From NCBI RefSeq assembly GCF_036965045.1, contig NZ_JBALOV010000013.1, positions 1 through 64,000 of the forward strand: a stretch of 64,000 nt of DNA, written 5' to 3'. The stretch is from Ferdinandcohnia sp036965045 (GTDB lineage: Bacteria; Bacillota; Bacilli; Bacillales; Bacillaceae_L). Position numbers and translations under genes: made by a program. Of this stretch, positions 34,893-42,677 are shown one piece after another. Position 1 is the first letter of the stretch; each line of letters opens with the position of its first letter. The notes beneath the pieces were generated by a model. That model did not search any database, was not told the origin of the DNA, and saw only the letters and a list, made by a program, of their open reading frames with translations.

Positions 34893-35792
34893 CTATACAT
34901 ACACCCGTTTTCCTGTCTCTTTACTTTCATTAGCTGCTTCAATAAAGCGAATGATTTCTATCGTTTCATGTAGAGGAACACTGGTTTTACCGTTGTTAAA
35001 AAAGTTAATAATTTCTTCTAATAAGCTAGCATAAAATGGTTTCGTGGAAGAAGAAATCGCCACATAATGATTCCCTTTTTCAAAGTGAATAATCGCACCG
35101 AATTCACCATTTCCTCTTCTACTGCCTCTTATTGTGCCAATCCTTCCATCTTCCCATTGTGAAACAATTAAATCAGAGTCCACAGTAGATACAGAAGTTA
35201 CATGCTGGGCCCCACAGCCTAAAATGGCATAAAGCATCTCAATCGAATGTATCCCGTACCAAAAATACCCCGGTTGAGTGTCAACCATGTCCATTGGTCC
35301 AAAACAGTCGGCTCCAATGATTTTTCCTTTATCTTGAATCCCAATTGCCTTTCTTACCTCTTCGGCAAATCGTAATGCAGAAGAACTCATGATTGGAGTA
35401 CCGTATTGTTCAGATAGTTTCACCATTTCAGTAGCTTCTCTTGAGGATAGACAAAATGGTTTGTCGACAAATAGTGGCTTTTGATAGCCTACAAGTTTCT
35501 TCACCTGTTCAAGATGAGTGCGACCATCAACAGACTCTAGTAGTATTGCATCACATGTCTCTGCTACTTCCTCAATCGTCTTAACCAATTGAACACCACA
35601 TTGTTCTACTTCCTTTGTTATCCCCTCTATACGAGAATAACTCAACACAAAATCAGACGATCCAACCGGACAGGCTACAGTTACCTTACCACCCTTTATA
35701 TAAAAGGGGTTGGTCGGATCATTTAACAATTTTGTAAAAGCAGATGCATGTGAAGTATCTAACCCAATCATTCCTATTTTTATATCCCTCAT
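34893..35792 (-). CDS. Gfo/Idh/MocA family oxidoreductase
   Basis: A 299-aa NAD(P)-binding oxidoreductase, last gene of the ABC transporter operon. IGMIGLDTSHASAFTKLL at the N-terminus (atypical GLDTSHA in place of the glycine-rich loop), VDKPFCLSSREATEMV is the EKP-equivalent motif, and YFWYGIHSIEMLYAIL carries the HS substrate-site pair. ATG 35792 with AGAGGAG. It is shorter than the two paralogues of the main operon and belongs to a different branch. Confidence 0.85.
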   Translation of the reverse strand: MRDIKIGMIGLDTSHASAFTKLLNDPTNPFYIKGGKVTVACPVGSSDFVLSYSRIEGITKEVEQCGVQLVKTIEEVAETCDAILLESVDGRTHLEQVKKLVGYQKPLFVDKPFCLSSREATEMVKLSEQYGTPIMSSSALRFAEEVRKAIGIQDKGKIIGADCFGPMDMVDTQPGYFWYGIHSIEMLYAILGCGAQHVTSVSTVDSDLIVSQWEDGRIGTIRGSRRGNGEFGAIIHFEKGNHYVAISSSTKPFYASLLEEIINFFNNGKTSVPLHETIEIIRFIEAANESKETGKRVYV

Positions 35793-35822
35793 ATCATAAC
35801 TCCTCTATAAACCCAAGATAGA

Positions 35823-36629
35823 TTATTTAAGTCCTGATAGCTGAATGCCTTCTGTAAAATACTTCTGGAAGAACAAGAAGATTAGAAAGGTCGGGATAAA
35901 TGAAATAGTAGAACCTGCCATCTCAATTCCAAAGTTCCCTTCCTTGCTTAACGTAGAAGCTAACCCAACCGTGATTGGAAACATTTTTTCATTTGTCATA
36001 TAAATCAGAGGTTGAAATAAATCGTTCCAGTTACTTACAAATGCGAACGTTCCAACAGTAGCAATGGATGGGAATGCTAATGGCATATAAATCTTTCGAA
36101 ATACATGAAAATCATTGGCTCCATCCATCCTTGCTGCTTCATCTAATTCCATAGGAATACCCTGCATAAATTGACGTACTAAAAACACACCCATAATTGC
36201 CCAAAGTTCAGGAACAATCAATGCTTGATATTCATTAATCCACCCAAATTTTGAAAACATGATAAACTTCGGAATGATCAGCAATTGCGATGGAATCATG
36301 ATGACAGCCATGAAAGTCCAGAATATAAATTCCCTTCCAAAGAATTGCTTTCTTGCAAATATATAGCCTAATAACCCCGCAAAAAACATTTGTGAAAATA
36401 CAGGGATAACAGTTATTACAACAGAGTTCATAATCCATCGTAAGAAGTTATCATTCCGAAAGAGATACGTAAAGTTATTGATAGATGGATCACTAGGAAT
36501 CCAAAATAATGGGTCCATTGCTGCAAATGTCGTTTCTTTAAATGAACTTAACACCATGATCAGAAATGGAAGGAGAAAGCAAAAGCCCAAGAAGATTGTG
36601 ACAATATATTTCATTATTTTTGTAAACAA
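35823..36629 (-). CDS. Carbohydrate ABC transporter permease (MalG-type)
   Basis: A 268-aa inner-membrane protein with six predicted helices and the EAA loop MDEAARMDGANDFHVFRKIYMPLAFPS, the site that docks the ATPase. Start TTG 36629 follows GGGAGATG. It pairs with the permease upstream and the lipoprotein at 37736-38995. No ATPase gene is in the locus; a shared MsmX-type ATPase is expected, as for other Bacillus CUT1 importers. Confidence 0.93.
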   Translation of the reverse strand: MFTKIMKYIVTIFLGFCFLLPFLIMVLSSFKETTFAAMDPLFWIPSDPSINNFTYLFRNDNFLRWIMNSVVITVIPVFSQMFFAGLLGYIFARKQFFGREFIFWTFMAVIMIPSQLLIIPKFIMFSKFGWINEYQALIVPELWAIMGVFLVRQFMQGIPMELDEAARMDGANDFHVFRKIYMPLAFPSIATVGTFAFVSNWNDLFQPLIYMTNEKMFPITVGLASTLSKEGNFGIEMAGSTISFIPTFLIFLFFQKYFTEGIQLSGLK

Positions 36630-36660
36630 GTTCGTTCATCTCCCTTACAACTCTCAACTA

Positions 36661-37617
36661 TTAATAGATACCTTGATCCTTACCAAAATATTTTCTCTGA
36701 ATGAGTGATATAACTAAGATTATTGCGAATAATACGTAAGATAATACGGCTGCGTAGCTAAAGTTCAAATTCGTGAATCCTATTTGATAAAGATAAAAAA
36801 CAATGGTACTTGTCGAGAAATTTGGTCCTCCGTTTGTTAATAGGAAAGCAGAATCAAAGATTTGGAAAGAACCAATTGTTGTAATGATTAGCACATAGAA
36901 ATGAATCGGTTTTAATAATGGGAAAGTAATTAACCAAAAGGATTTTAAAGGTGAAGCACCATCGATTTTTGCGGCTTCATACATATCTTTTGGAATGGAC
37001 TGCAGCCCTGCAAAATAATATATCATTGTACTTCCAGATACTTTGAAAATACTCAAACCAGCCAATACAATTAGGGCTTGTGAAGAATCAGATAAAAATA
37101 ATTGAGCATCAACACCTAAAAAACTCAGCAGGTAGTTGACAAATCCTGCTTCCGTTCCTGAAAACAGCCATTCCCATATCCCTGCCACAACAACAAATGA
37201 TGTAACAACAGGTAGGAAGAATATCCCTTTAAAAATTTTCGTAAAACGAATTCCTGATTTTATGACAAGCGCTAAAATCAAACCTATTGCCATTGTAGGG
37301 ACTATATAATAGAAGGAAAATAAAACCGTGTTCCAAATTGATTTTAAAGCAATCGGATCATCAAATAATTGTTTCCAGTTTCGTAGCCCAACAAACTCAG
37401 AAGTACCAATAATCCGATAATTGAGAAATGTTAATACGAAGCTATAAACAAATGGAATGACTTGAAATATTAAAAAATGGATTAAGACGGGTGTCAGTAC
37501 AATATAAACAATCCCATTTTTTTTCAATTCTTCTTTTATCCTGTTTTTTAAAGGAGGCTTGACCTTTTTTAGAGTTTCTAGAGGTACCGTGTTATGAGTT
37601 TCTATGACCTTTTCCAA
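36661..37617 (-). CDS. Carbohydrate ABC transporter permease (MalF-type)
   Basis: A 318-aa CUT1 permease with a ~35-residue charged N-terminus, six helices and the EAA motif MYEAAKIDGASPLKSFWLITFPLLKP around residues 220-246. TTG 37617 is preceded by AAGGTGATAGC. It forms the heterodimer with the next gene. Confidence 0.93.
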   Translation of the reverse strand: MEKVIETHNTVPLETLKKVKPPLKNRIKEELKKNGIVYIVLTPVLIHFLIFQVIPFVYSFVLTFLNYRIIGTSEFVGLRNWKQLFDDPIALKSIWNTVLFSFYYIVPTMAIGLILALVIKSGIRFTKIFKGIFFLPVVTSFVVVAGIWEWLFSGTEAGFVNYLLSFLGVDAQLFLSDSSQALIVLAGLSIFKVSGSTMIYYFAGLQSIPKDMYEAAKIDGASPLKSFWLITFPLLKPIHFYVLIITTIGSFQIFDSAFLLTNGGPNFSTSTIVFYLYQIGFTNLNFSYAAVLSYVLFAIILVISLIQRKYFGKDQGIY

Positions 37618-37682
37618 GCTATCACCTTATTTCTTTATTAATTTACATAAGTTTTAGTAAACAAAGTAAACATTTAATAAAC

Positions 37683-37715
37683 AGAGAGTCTTATTCGCAA
37701 GGAATAAAACTCTCT
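37683..37715 (-). terminator. Intercistronic stem-loop between the binding protein and permease genes
   Basis: AGAGAGT-TTATTC pairs with GAATAA-ACTCTCT around a 4-base loop. The minus-strand side lacks a clean T-run, so it probably acts as a partial terminator or 3' mRNA stabiliser giving excess binding protein, as between malE and malF. Confidence 0.55.
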
Positions 37716-37735
37716 TTACGTAAGAAGCTATTTGT

Positions 37736-38995
37736 TTACGGCTTCGCTAATTCAGCTTCAATTGCTTCAGCTGCTGCATCTGCTGCTTCTTGAGGAGTTT
37801 TTTCTCCTGCCATCATTGTCTGTATTTCAGCTTGAATAAATGGCATGATTGCACGCCCTTTTGGATGAATGACACCAGGTAATGCAAATTCAGTGTATGT
37901 TGCGAGTTGGCTCATGTATTTGTTTGAATCAAAGATATCTTTTGCCTCTTCTTGAGTTGGGATATACTGAGTAACTGTATTAAAAATACGTTGGTTTTCA
38001 GCATTTGTAACTGCTTTTACAAATTCTGCAGCTGCATCAGGATTATCACTGTTTGAAGGAACAACGAACATTCCTGTCGTACCATATGTTAATTGCTTTT
38101 CACCCGTTAAAGGTGGAGCAATTGCGAAATCAAATTTACCTTCTTTTTCCATCATTGTAATACTTATTCCAGATCCAAGTTGTGCCATTATTTTTCCAGC
38201 GAACCATAATTCATCTTGTGTGGTTGCTGTAATAGAATCTTCTGGAATATATCCTTTTTGATAGAAATTATTAATCATCTCGAACGCTTTCACACTTTCA
38301 GGGCTGTTGATTAACACTTCATTGTCTTCTGTTACAACATCTCCACCAGCTTGCCAAATCCAAGGGTAGATCGTTCCGTTCATGGAACCTCCTCCCAGAT
38401 AGTTTAATGCATAGAAACCTTTTTCTTTTGCTTTAGCTGCCCACGCGTCAAATTCTTCCCATGTTTTTGGAAGGTTTGCTGGGTCTTCACCAATCGCTTT
38501 AACGACATCTAAATTATAAAGGAATGTATAGGCTTCTTGCAGGATCGGCAATCCATACTTCTTGTCTTTCCATGTAGTGGATACTAATGCAGTATCAACA
38601 AACCCTTCAAGATCGGATTCTTTTAAGTATGGGTCTAATTCTAGAAGCATTCCAACATCTGCATATTGTGGCATTTGGTCAGGAATAGCATAGAATACAT
38701 CCGGTCCATTGTTAGCCGCCAAAGCCGTTAGCACTTTTTGGTCTCTGTTTGCCCATGGAATGGTCTCAATATTCACCTCTACATCTGGAAACTCTTTATT
38801 GTAATTGGCTGTGATTTCTTTCCACATTTCCTCTTCTTTTGTAGCATCACCTGTATAAGGATGTACCCATACCGTGATTTCACCATCCACTTTTCCATCT
38901 TCTTTAGGTTCAGTATTAGAGTCATTGCTACATGCTGAGAAAAGTAAGCTACCTGAAAGCAAAAGTGCCATGAACGAAAAACGTTTCTTTTTCAT
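37736..38995 (-). CDS. Sugar ABC transporter substrate-binding lipoprotein
   Basis: A 419-aa extracellular lipoprotein of the SBP_bac_1 family. Lipobox LLFSAC at residues ~17-22, then a mature domain with typical segments (ITVWVHPYTGDATKEEEMWKEI; YAIPDQMPQYADVGMLLELDPYL; GLPILQEAYTFLYNLDVV; DAAAEFVKAVTNAENQRIF). ATG 38995 with AGGGGG. Expected ligand: an oligosaccharide processed by the GH1/GH20 enzymes. The operon is driven by a promoter with the AGAC-box. Confidence 0.94.
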   Translation of the reverse strand: MKKKRFSFMALLLSGSLLFSACSNDSNTEPKEDGKVDGEITVWVHPYTGDATKEEEMWKEITANYNKEFPDVEVNIETIPWANRDQKVLTALAANNGPDVFYAIPDQMPQYADVGMLLELDPYLKESDLEGFVDTALVSTTWKDKKYGLPILQEAYTFLYNLDVVKAIGEDPANLPKTWEEFDAWAAKAKEKGFYALNYLGGGSMNGTIYPWIWQAGGDVVTEDNEVLINSPESVKAFEMINNFYQKGYIPEDSITATTQDELWFAGKIMAQLGSGISITMMEKEGKFDFAIAPPLTGEKQLTYGTTGMFVVPSNSDNPDAAAEFVKAVTNAENQRIFNTVTQYIPTQEEAKDIFDSNKYMSQLATYTEFALPGVIHPKGRAIMPFIQAEIQTMMAGEKTPQEAADAAAEAIEAELAKP

Positions 38996-39173
38996 CTACG
39001 AATTACCCCCTATTAAGTTCAAAAATTAAAATCTGAAAGACTAACAATTTGCCACTATATCTTTTATCCATCCCCCCTTTACATAAATCAATTGTCTGAA
39101 AACACACAAAATTGAAAGCCTATACATTTGATGTTAAAAAAATTCAGCAATTTCAAATAGTTTTACTAACCTT

Positions 39174-39221
39174 ATTCTAGTTCCTTTGAATTATTGTGAC
39201 AAGTCTATAAACTGTCTTTAA
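39174..39221 (-). promoter_or_regulatory. Promoter and AGAC-box of the ABC operon (site 2)
   Basis: Gene-direction: TTAAAGACAGTTTAT then AGAC (39198-39221), abutting -35 TTGTCA (39197-39202), 17 bp, -10 TAGAAT (39174-39179). The transcript would have a ~170-nt leader before the ATG at 38995; no structure recognised in it. Confidence 0.82.
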
Positions 39222-39265
39222 TAAAAAATTGGAATTAATTTAGTACCCTGACAATTACATAGCAA

Positions 39266-40348
39266 TCATACATAGTTCAAACCTTGTGGAAATGGAAACG
39301 GAATCGGAAATAGTTCCCCTATATATGAATCTACATTTTTATCTCCTTTTAAGATTAGCTCTTCCAGCTCCAGATTACTGATTGTAACAGAATCCTTAGT
39401 ATATGTAAGGCTTTTATTGTTTTCATCTATATTTAAAATCTGGAGCTTATCTTTAAAATAAGGAGCAAGCTGCTGCAAAAGCAACTCTAGATTCATAATT
39501 TTAATCGTTCCCGGAAATGATTGTTCTACTTTTTCCGGTAATGGATCAAGCTTTTGTAACAACTCTTTTTCATAAGCTGGCACATTAAATAGTAAGGATT
39601 TTATCCCGTATGTAAATGCTTCTGTAAGCAAACTCAGAACGGCTACTGGGTCTCCTCCCCATTCAATAATTCGAGACTCAACGTTTTCTTGTTCCTGATA
39701 TGGCTCTCCAAATATTAAAAATGCTTTTATTTCCTTGTTCTCTTCTGCAACAAGAACCTTGTGCTTCATTTTGAAAATACTAGCAAATCCAGCCGACTCA
39801 TTGAGTTGAGCCATTTCAAATAAACTTTGTTCATAACGTATTGGTCGGCGATGACTTAGTTTTCTCATTTGAAACCAGTCTGTAGGCTGGAGCTCACGAA
39901 CATGATAAGCTTTCTCCGGCTTTAGGTCGTACTGATGAAGCTTATATTGCTTCAACTTTCCATAAAACGTGCAACCTTGTTTGATGTAGAGTGGCAAATC
40001 TCCAGAAATAAAGAGAATTGAAGCCCCTGACTTGTTGACATGATCAAAAATCATTTGTAAAAGCGTGTTGGCTAACCCTCTTTTCCTGTAATCTGGCTCC
40101 GTGCATACAGCACCTATTGAATAAGCTTGAACTTCTGCGCCTTCTATATGAAGTACAGATGGCACCAATCCAATAAAGGAAACTAATCTACCTTCCATAA
40201 AAGCACCATATGATTGATGGAAGGCTTGTGAGAAAACTTGTGGAAACGCAACTCCCATGGAGACGTGGCCTTCCTTGCGAAACACTTTATCTGCCAATTC
40301 AATTGCCTGCTGAAAATCGCTTTTTTCTAGTAACCGGTATTCAACCAT
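39266..40348 (-). CDS. GNAT family N-acetyltransferase
   Basis: A 360-aa protein of the Eis-like/GNAT type. The N-terminal GNAT domain (~1-150) has the acetyl-CoA loop in VCTEPDYRKRGLANTLLQMI (RxxGLA). A second, SCP2/GNAT-like C-terminal domain (residues ~190-350) is less conserved. ATG 40348 with GAGGTGAATTAA. It is expressed from an AGAC-box promoter, so it is probably part of the glycan regulon, perhaps acetylating an amino sugar; that is inference. Confidence 0.85.
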   Translation of the reverse strand: MVEYRLLEKSDFQQAIELADKVFRKEGHVSMGVAFPQVFSQAFHQSYGAFMEGRLVSFIGLVPSVLHIEGAEVQAYSIGAVCTEPDYRKRGLANTLLQMIFDHVNKSGASILFISGDLPLYIKQGCTFYGKLKQYKLHQYDLKPEKAYHVRELQPTDWFQMRKLSHRRPIRYEQSLFEMAQLNESAGFASIFKMKHKVLVAEENKEIKAFLIFGEPYQEQENVESRIIEWGGDPVAVLSLLTEAFTYGIKSLLFNVPAYEKELLQKLDPLPEKVEQSFPGTIKIMNLELLLQQLAPYFKDKLQILNIDENNKSLTYTKDSVTISNLELEELILKGDKNVDSYIGELFPIPFPFPQGLNYV

Positions 40349-40486
40349 TTAATTCACCTCACCTTTTTACATTTCATTAGGAATAACAAGAATTAGAGGA
40401 CAACTTCTTATCCTCTCAGCAAAAATGTAATCGCTAACAGTTTGAATCATGTTATAATACAACTAAACTTTCTGAACTTACTTTCT

Positions 40487-40533
40487 ATTTTATTTGAAAT
40501 TTTATAAGTGACAAGTCTATTAAGTGTCTTTAA
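40487..40533 (-). promoter_or_regulatory. Promoter and AGAC-box of the GNAT gene (site 3)
   Basis: Gene-direction: TTAAAGACACTTAAT then AGAC (40510-40533), -35 TTGTCA (40509-40514), 16 bp, -10 TAAAAT (40487-40492). It also lies 40 bp upstream of the divergent yesL start and may influence it. Confidence 0.78.
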
Positions 40534-40574
40534 TTTGTTCCGTATATATTTTTTTCATAATGAGGTGACATATA

Positions 40575-41195
40575 GTGGGTGGCTGGGAAAAATTTAATCA
40601 TTATGCGTCGTGGATGGTAAAAATAGCTTATTTAAATTTACTGTGGATCGGCTATACTATTGTAGGATTAGGGGTATTTGGCTTATTCCCCGCAACGGGT
40701 GCCATGTTTGCTATTGTTCAAAAATGGATGCGAAACGAACCAGTTGATCGTATATTTCATTCGTTTTGGAAAATCTTTAGAAAAGAATTTATCTCCCTAA
40801 ACAAGTTTGGGCTATTCTTTATCTTGATCGGCTATGTATTAGTGTATGACTTTATGTTTGTATATAAGAATGTGGACAAGCTACAGTTGCTGTTTCCAGT
40901 GCTCCTGTTTTTAGCGATTTGTTATTTGGTAACGTTACTATATTTCTTTCCTATCTACACGAAATTTAAGTTGAAATACTTTCAATATGTAAAACAATCA
41001 TTTTTACTAGGTGCTAGTTCCCTTATAGAGACAATTCTTATTTTCACAGCTTGCATGCTGCTTGGTATTATTCTAAATTTTATACCAGGGATTATCCCAT
41101 TGTTTACAGGAAGTGTAATGGCTGTAGTGGTTACGTGGTGCAGCAACCGTGCCCTTGCGAAAATGAAAAACCGGAAAAAAATTGTGACGTTTTAA
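40575..41195 (+). CDS. yesL: YesL family membrane protein (DUF624)
   Basis: A 206-aa integral membrane protein with five hydrophobic segments and the DUF624 opening (WMVKIAYLNLLWIGYTIVGLGVFGLFPATGAMF). YesL proteins accompany sugar ABC importers in Bacillus polysaccharide loci (rhamnogalacturonan in B. subtilis). GTG 40575 with GAGGTGA upstream. Role unknown; possibly an importer accessory. Confidence 0.88.
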   Translation: MGGWEKFNHYASWMVKIAYLNLLWIGYTIVGLGVFGLFPATGAMFAIVQKWMRNEPVDRIFHSFWKIFRKEFISLNKFGLFFILIGYVLVYDFMFVYKNVDKLQLLFPVLLFLAICYLVTLLYFFPIYTKFKLKYFQYVKQSFLLGASSLIETILIFTACMLLGIILNFIPGIIPLFTGSVMAVVVTWCSNRALAKMKNRKKIVTF

Positions 41196-41248
41196 TAAAT
41201 ATCTGGCTTCTTATAAAACAAATTGAACTTTTAATAATCATAAAGCAA

Positions 41249-41280
41249 AAAGACTAGGATAAACGAATCCTAGTTTTTTC
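41249..41280. terminator. Bidirectional terminator between yesL and corA
   Basis: ACTAGGAT pairs with ATCCTAGT around TAAACGA-like loop, followed by TTTTTTC on the plus strand. Confidence 0.8.
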
Positions 41281-41315
41281 TTTGCTGACTTGTTGATACA
41301 TACTCTTACCAAATT

Positions 41316-42308
41316 TCATTTTGGGTTACTGTTTCCCCACCACCCCTTCTTTCTGAAGTAAAACGCAATCATAAGGCCAATTCCAAACATAAGAATGAGG
41401 ACATACACGTAGCCAAATTCCCATTTTAATTCAGGTATGAGCTCAAAATTCATTCCATACATACCTGCAATAAAAGTCATTGGGATAAAAATGACGCTCA
41501 CTAAAGTTAGCGTCTTCATAATCGCGTTCGTATGATCTGCTTTTAGAGACATTTGTAAATCAAACACTCCACTTAACGTCTCAATAAAAGTATCAAATGC
41601 ACTTATCACCCTTTGAAAATTGTTTTCTAATGTTTTTAAGTAAATCCCTGAGTCTTCATTAATGATAGTTGTTTCGGCATTCCCGATATCCCTAATCACA
41701 CTCTCCTGTGCCTCGACTACCTGTCTTAAATGATGAATCCTCCCTTTCCAATTATAAACACTGTGACCAATTTCATTGGCAAAGGGAGTTTTAAATACAT
41801 TCCTTTCAAGCATTTGAATCTCATTAGAAACATAATCAACAGCTTCTAAATAATATTTACTTACCTCCTCCAACATATGATAAAGAATATGACCAGGACT
41901 GGACATGTGATTTGGGTGGTCTTTAAAATCCTCGATTAGGGCAGAGAGAATCTCTATGTCATTTTTTTCTTCGTGAGAAATGACATAATTCTCACCCATT
42001 AAGATACTTATTCTTACATTTTTATAATCTTCTTTAATTGCAAATGTCGATACATACATATGGTTTTTATAAAAGTCCATTCTAGGTGTTTCACTAAAAG
42101 AGGCTATGGCATTTGCCGCAAGAGGGTGCAACTGCAGCGTTTCAATTATCTTTTCTAATTGATGTTTATTTGAGTAGGTAAGATGAACCCAAACCGTATC
42201 CCCTTTTTGGTGTGGCAGTGAAAAATTAAACAATTCCTGTATGGATGTTTTGTTAGATCTATACAGTAAAACGGAAGGGTGATTCTTGTTCTCGGCTTCA
42301 ATTTCCAT
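41316..42308 (-). CDS. corA: CorA-type magnesium/divalent cation transporter
   Basis: A 330-aa protein with a large cytoplasmic N-terminal domain, a long helix (residues ~150-260) and two C-terminal membrane helices; the pore signature YGMNF is at residues ~285-289 (GMN motif), and the chain ends with basic residues. ATG 42308 with AAAGGA. It lacks the AGAC-box and is probably unrelated to the glycan pathway despite its position. Confidence 0.92.
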   Translation of the reverse strand: MEIEAENKNHPSVLLYRSNKTSIQELFNFSLPHQKGDTVWVHLTYSNKHQLEKIIETLQLHPLAANAIASFSETPRMDFYKNHMYVSTFAIKEDYKNVRISILMGENYVISHEEKNDIEILSALIEDFKDHPNHMSSPGHILYHMLEEVSKYYLEAVDYVSNEIQMLERNVFKTPFANEIGHSVYNWKGRIHHLRQVVEAQESVIRDIGNAETTIINEDSGIYLKTLENNFQRVISAFDTFIETLSGVFDLQMSLKADHTNAIMKTLTLVSVIFIPMTFIAGMYGMNFELIPELKWEFGYVYVLILMFGIGLMIAFYFRKKGWWGNSNPK

Positions 42309-42677
42309 TTAACATAATCCTTTCGCTATTTTTTATTTATTATGTAATACTGGAGGAATTTTATAAATTTATTATTTTAGGAAGAGCTGGAATGAATTTG
42401 TTTTCTATGAGATTTCAGGATGTGATTCATTTTGTAAACGAAGAAATTGTGTTTCTGTTTGAACACTAGCATGCTACGGAGAAATTCGGTGTTATCTTTG
42501 TCTTTAACGTGTTAATAATGATCATTTTTTTCCACATTTATTAATGAACAATTTCATGAATTCCAAGATTCTACTTAAAGTCCGTTAAAAGTCTTGATTA
42601 TTGCAATTATTCTTATACACTTTTAAGTAAGTTTGAAAGAGTTATCATGTATAAGCCCATCTAAGGAGGATATCAAA
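42309..42677. other. Spacer with the promoter of the second FAD oxidoreductase
   Basis: Contains no gene that I can support. Its only clear content is the AGAC-box promoter at 42575-42621 and, further upstream, TGTAAACGAAGAAA at ~42436, a weak cre-like sequence. Confidence 0.5.
42575..42621 (+). promoter_or_regulatory. Promoter and variant box of the second FAD oxidoreductase (site 6)
   Basis: Gene-direction TTAAAGTC, then AGTC 11 bp after the first AGTC (42575-42598), -35 TTGATT (42594-42599), 16 bp, -10 TACACT (42616-42621). Both half-sites read AGTC rather than AGAC; spacing and geometry are identical to the other sites. Confidence 0.68.

Noticed and set aside
41316..42308. CorA as a member of the glycan regulon
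   Set aside because: It has no box, is separated by terminators, and is a housekeeping-type cation transporter.
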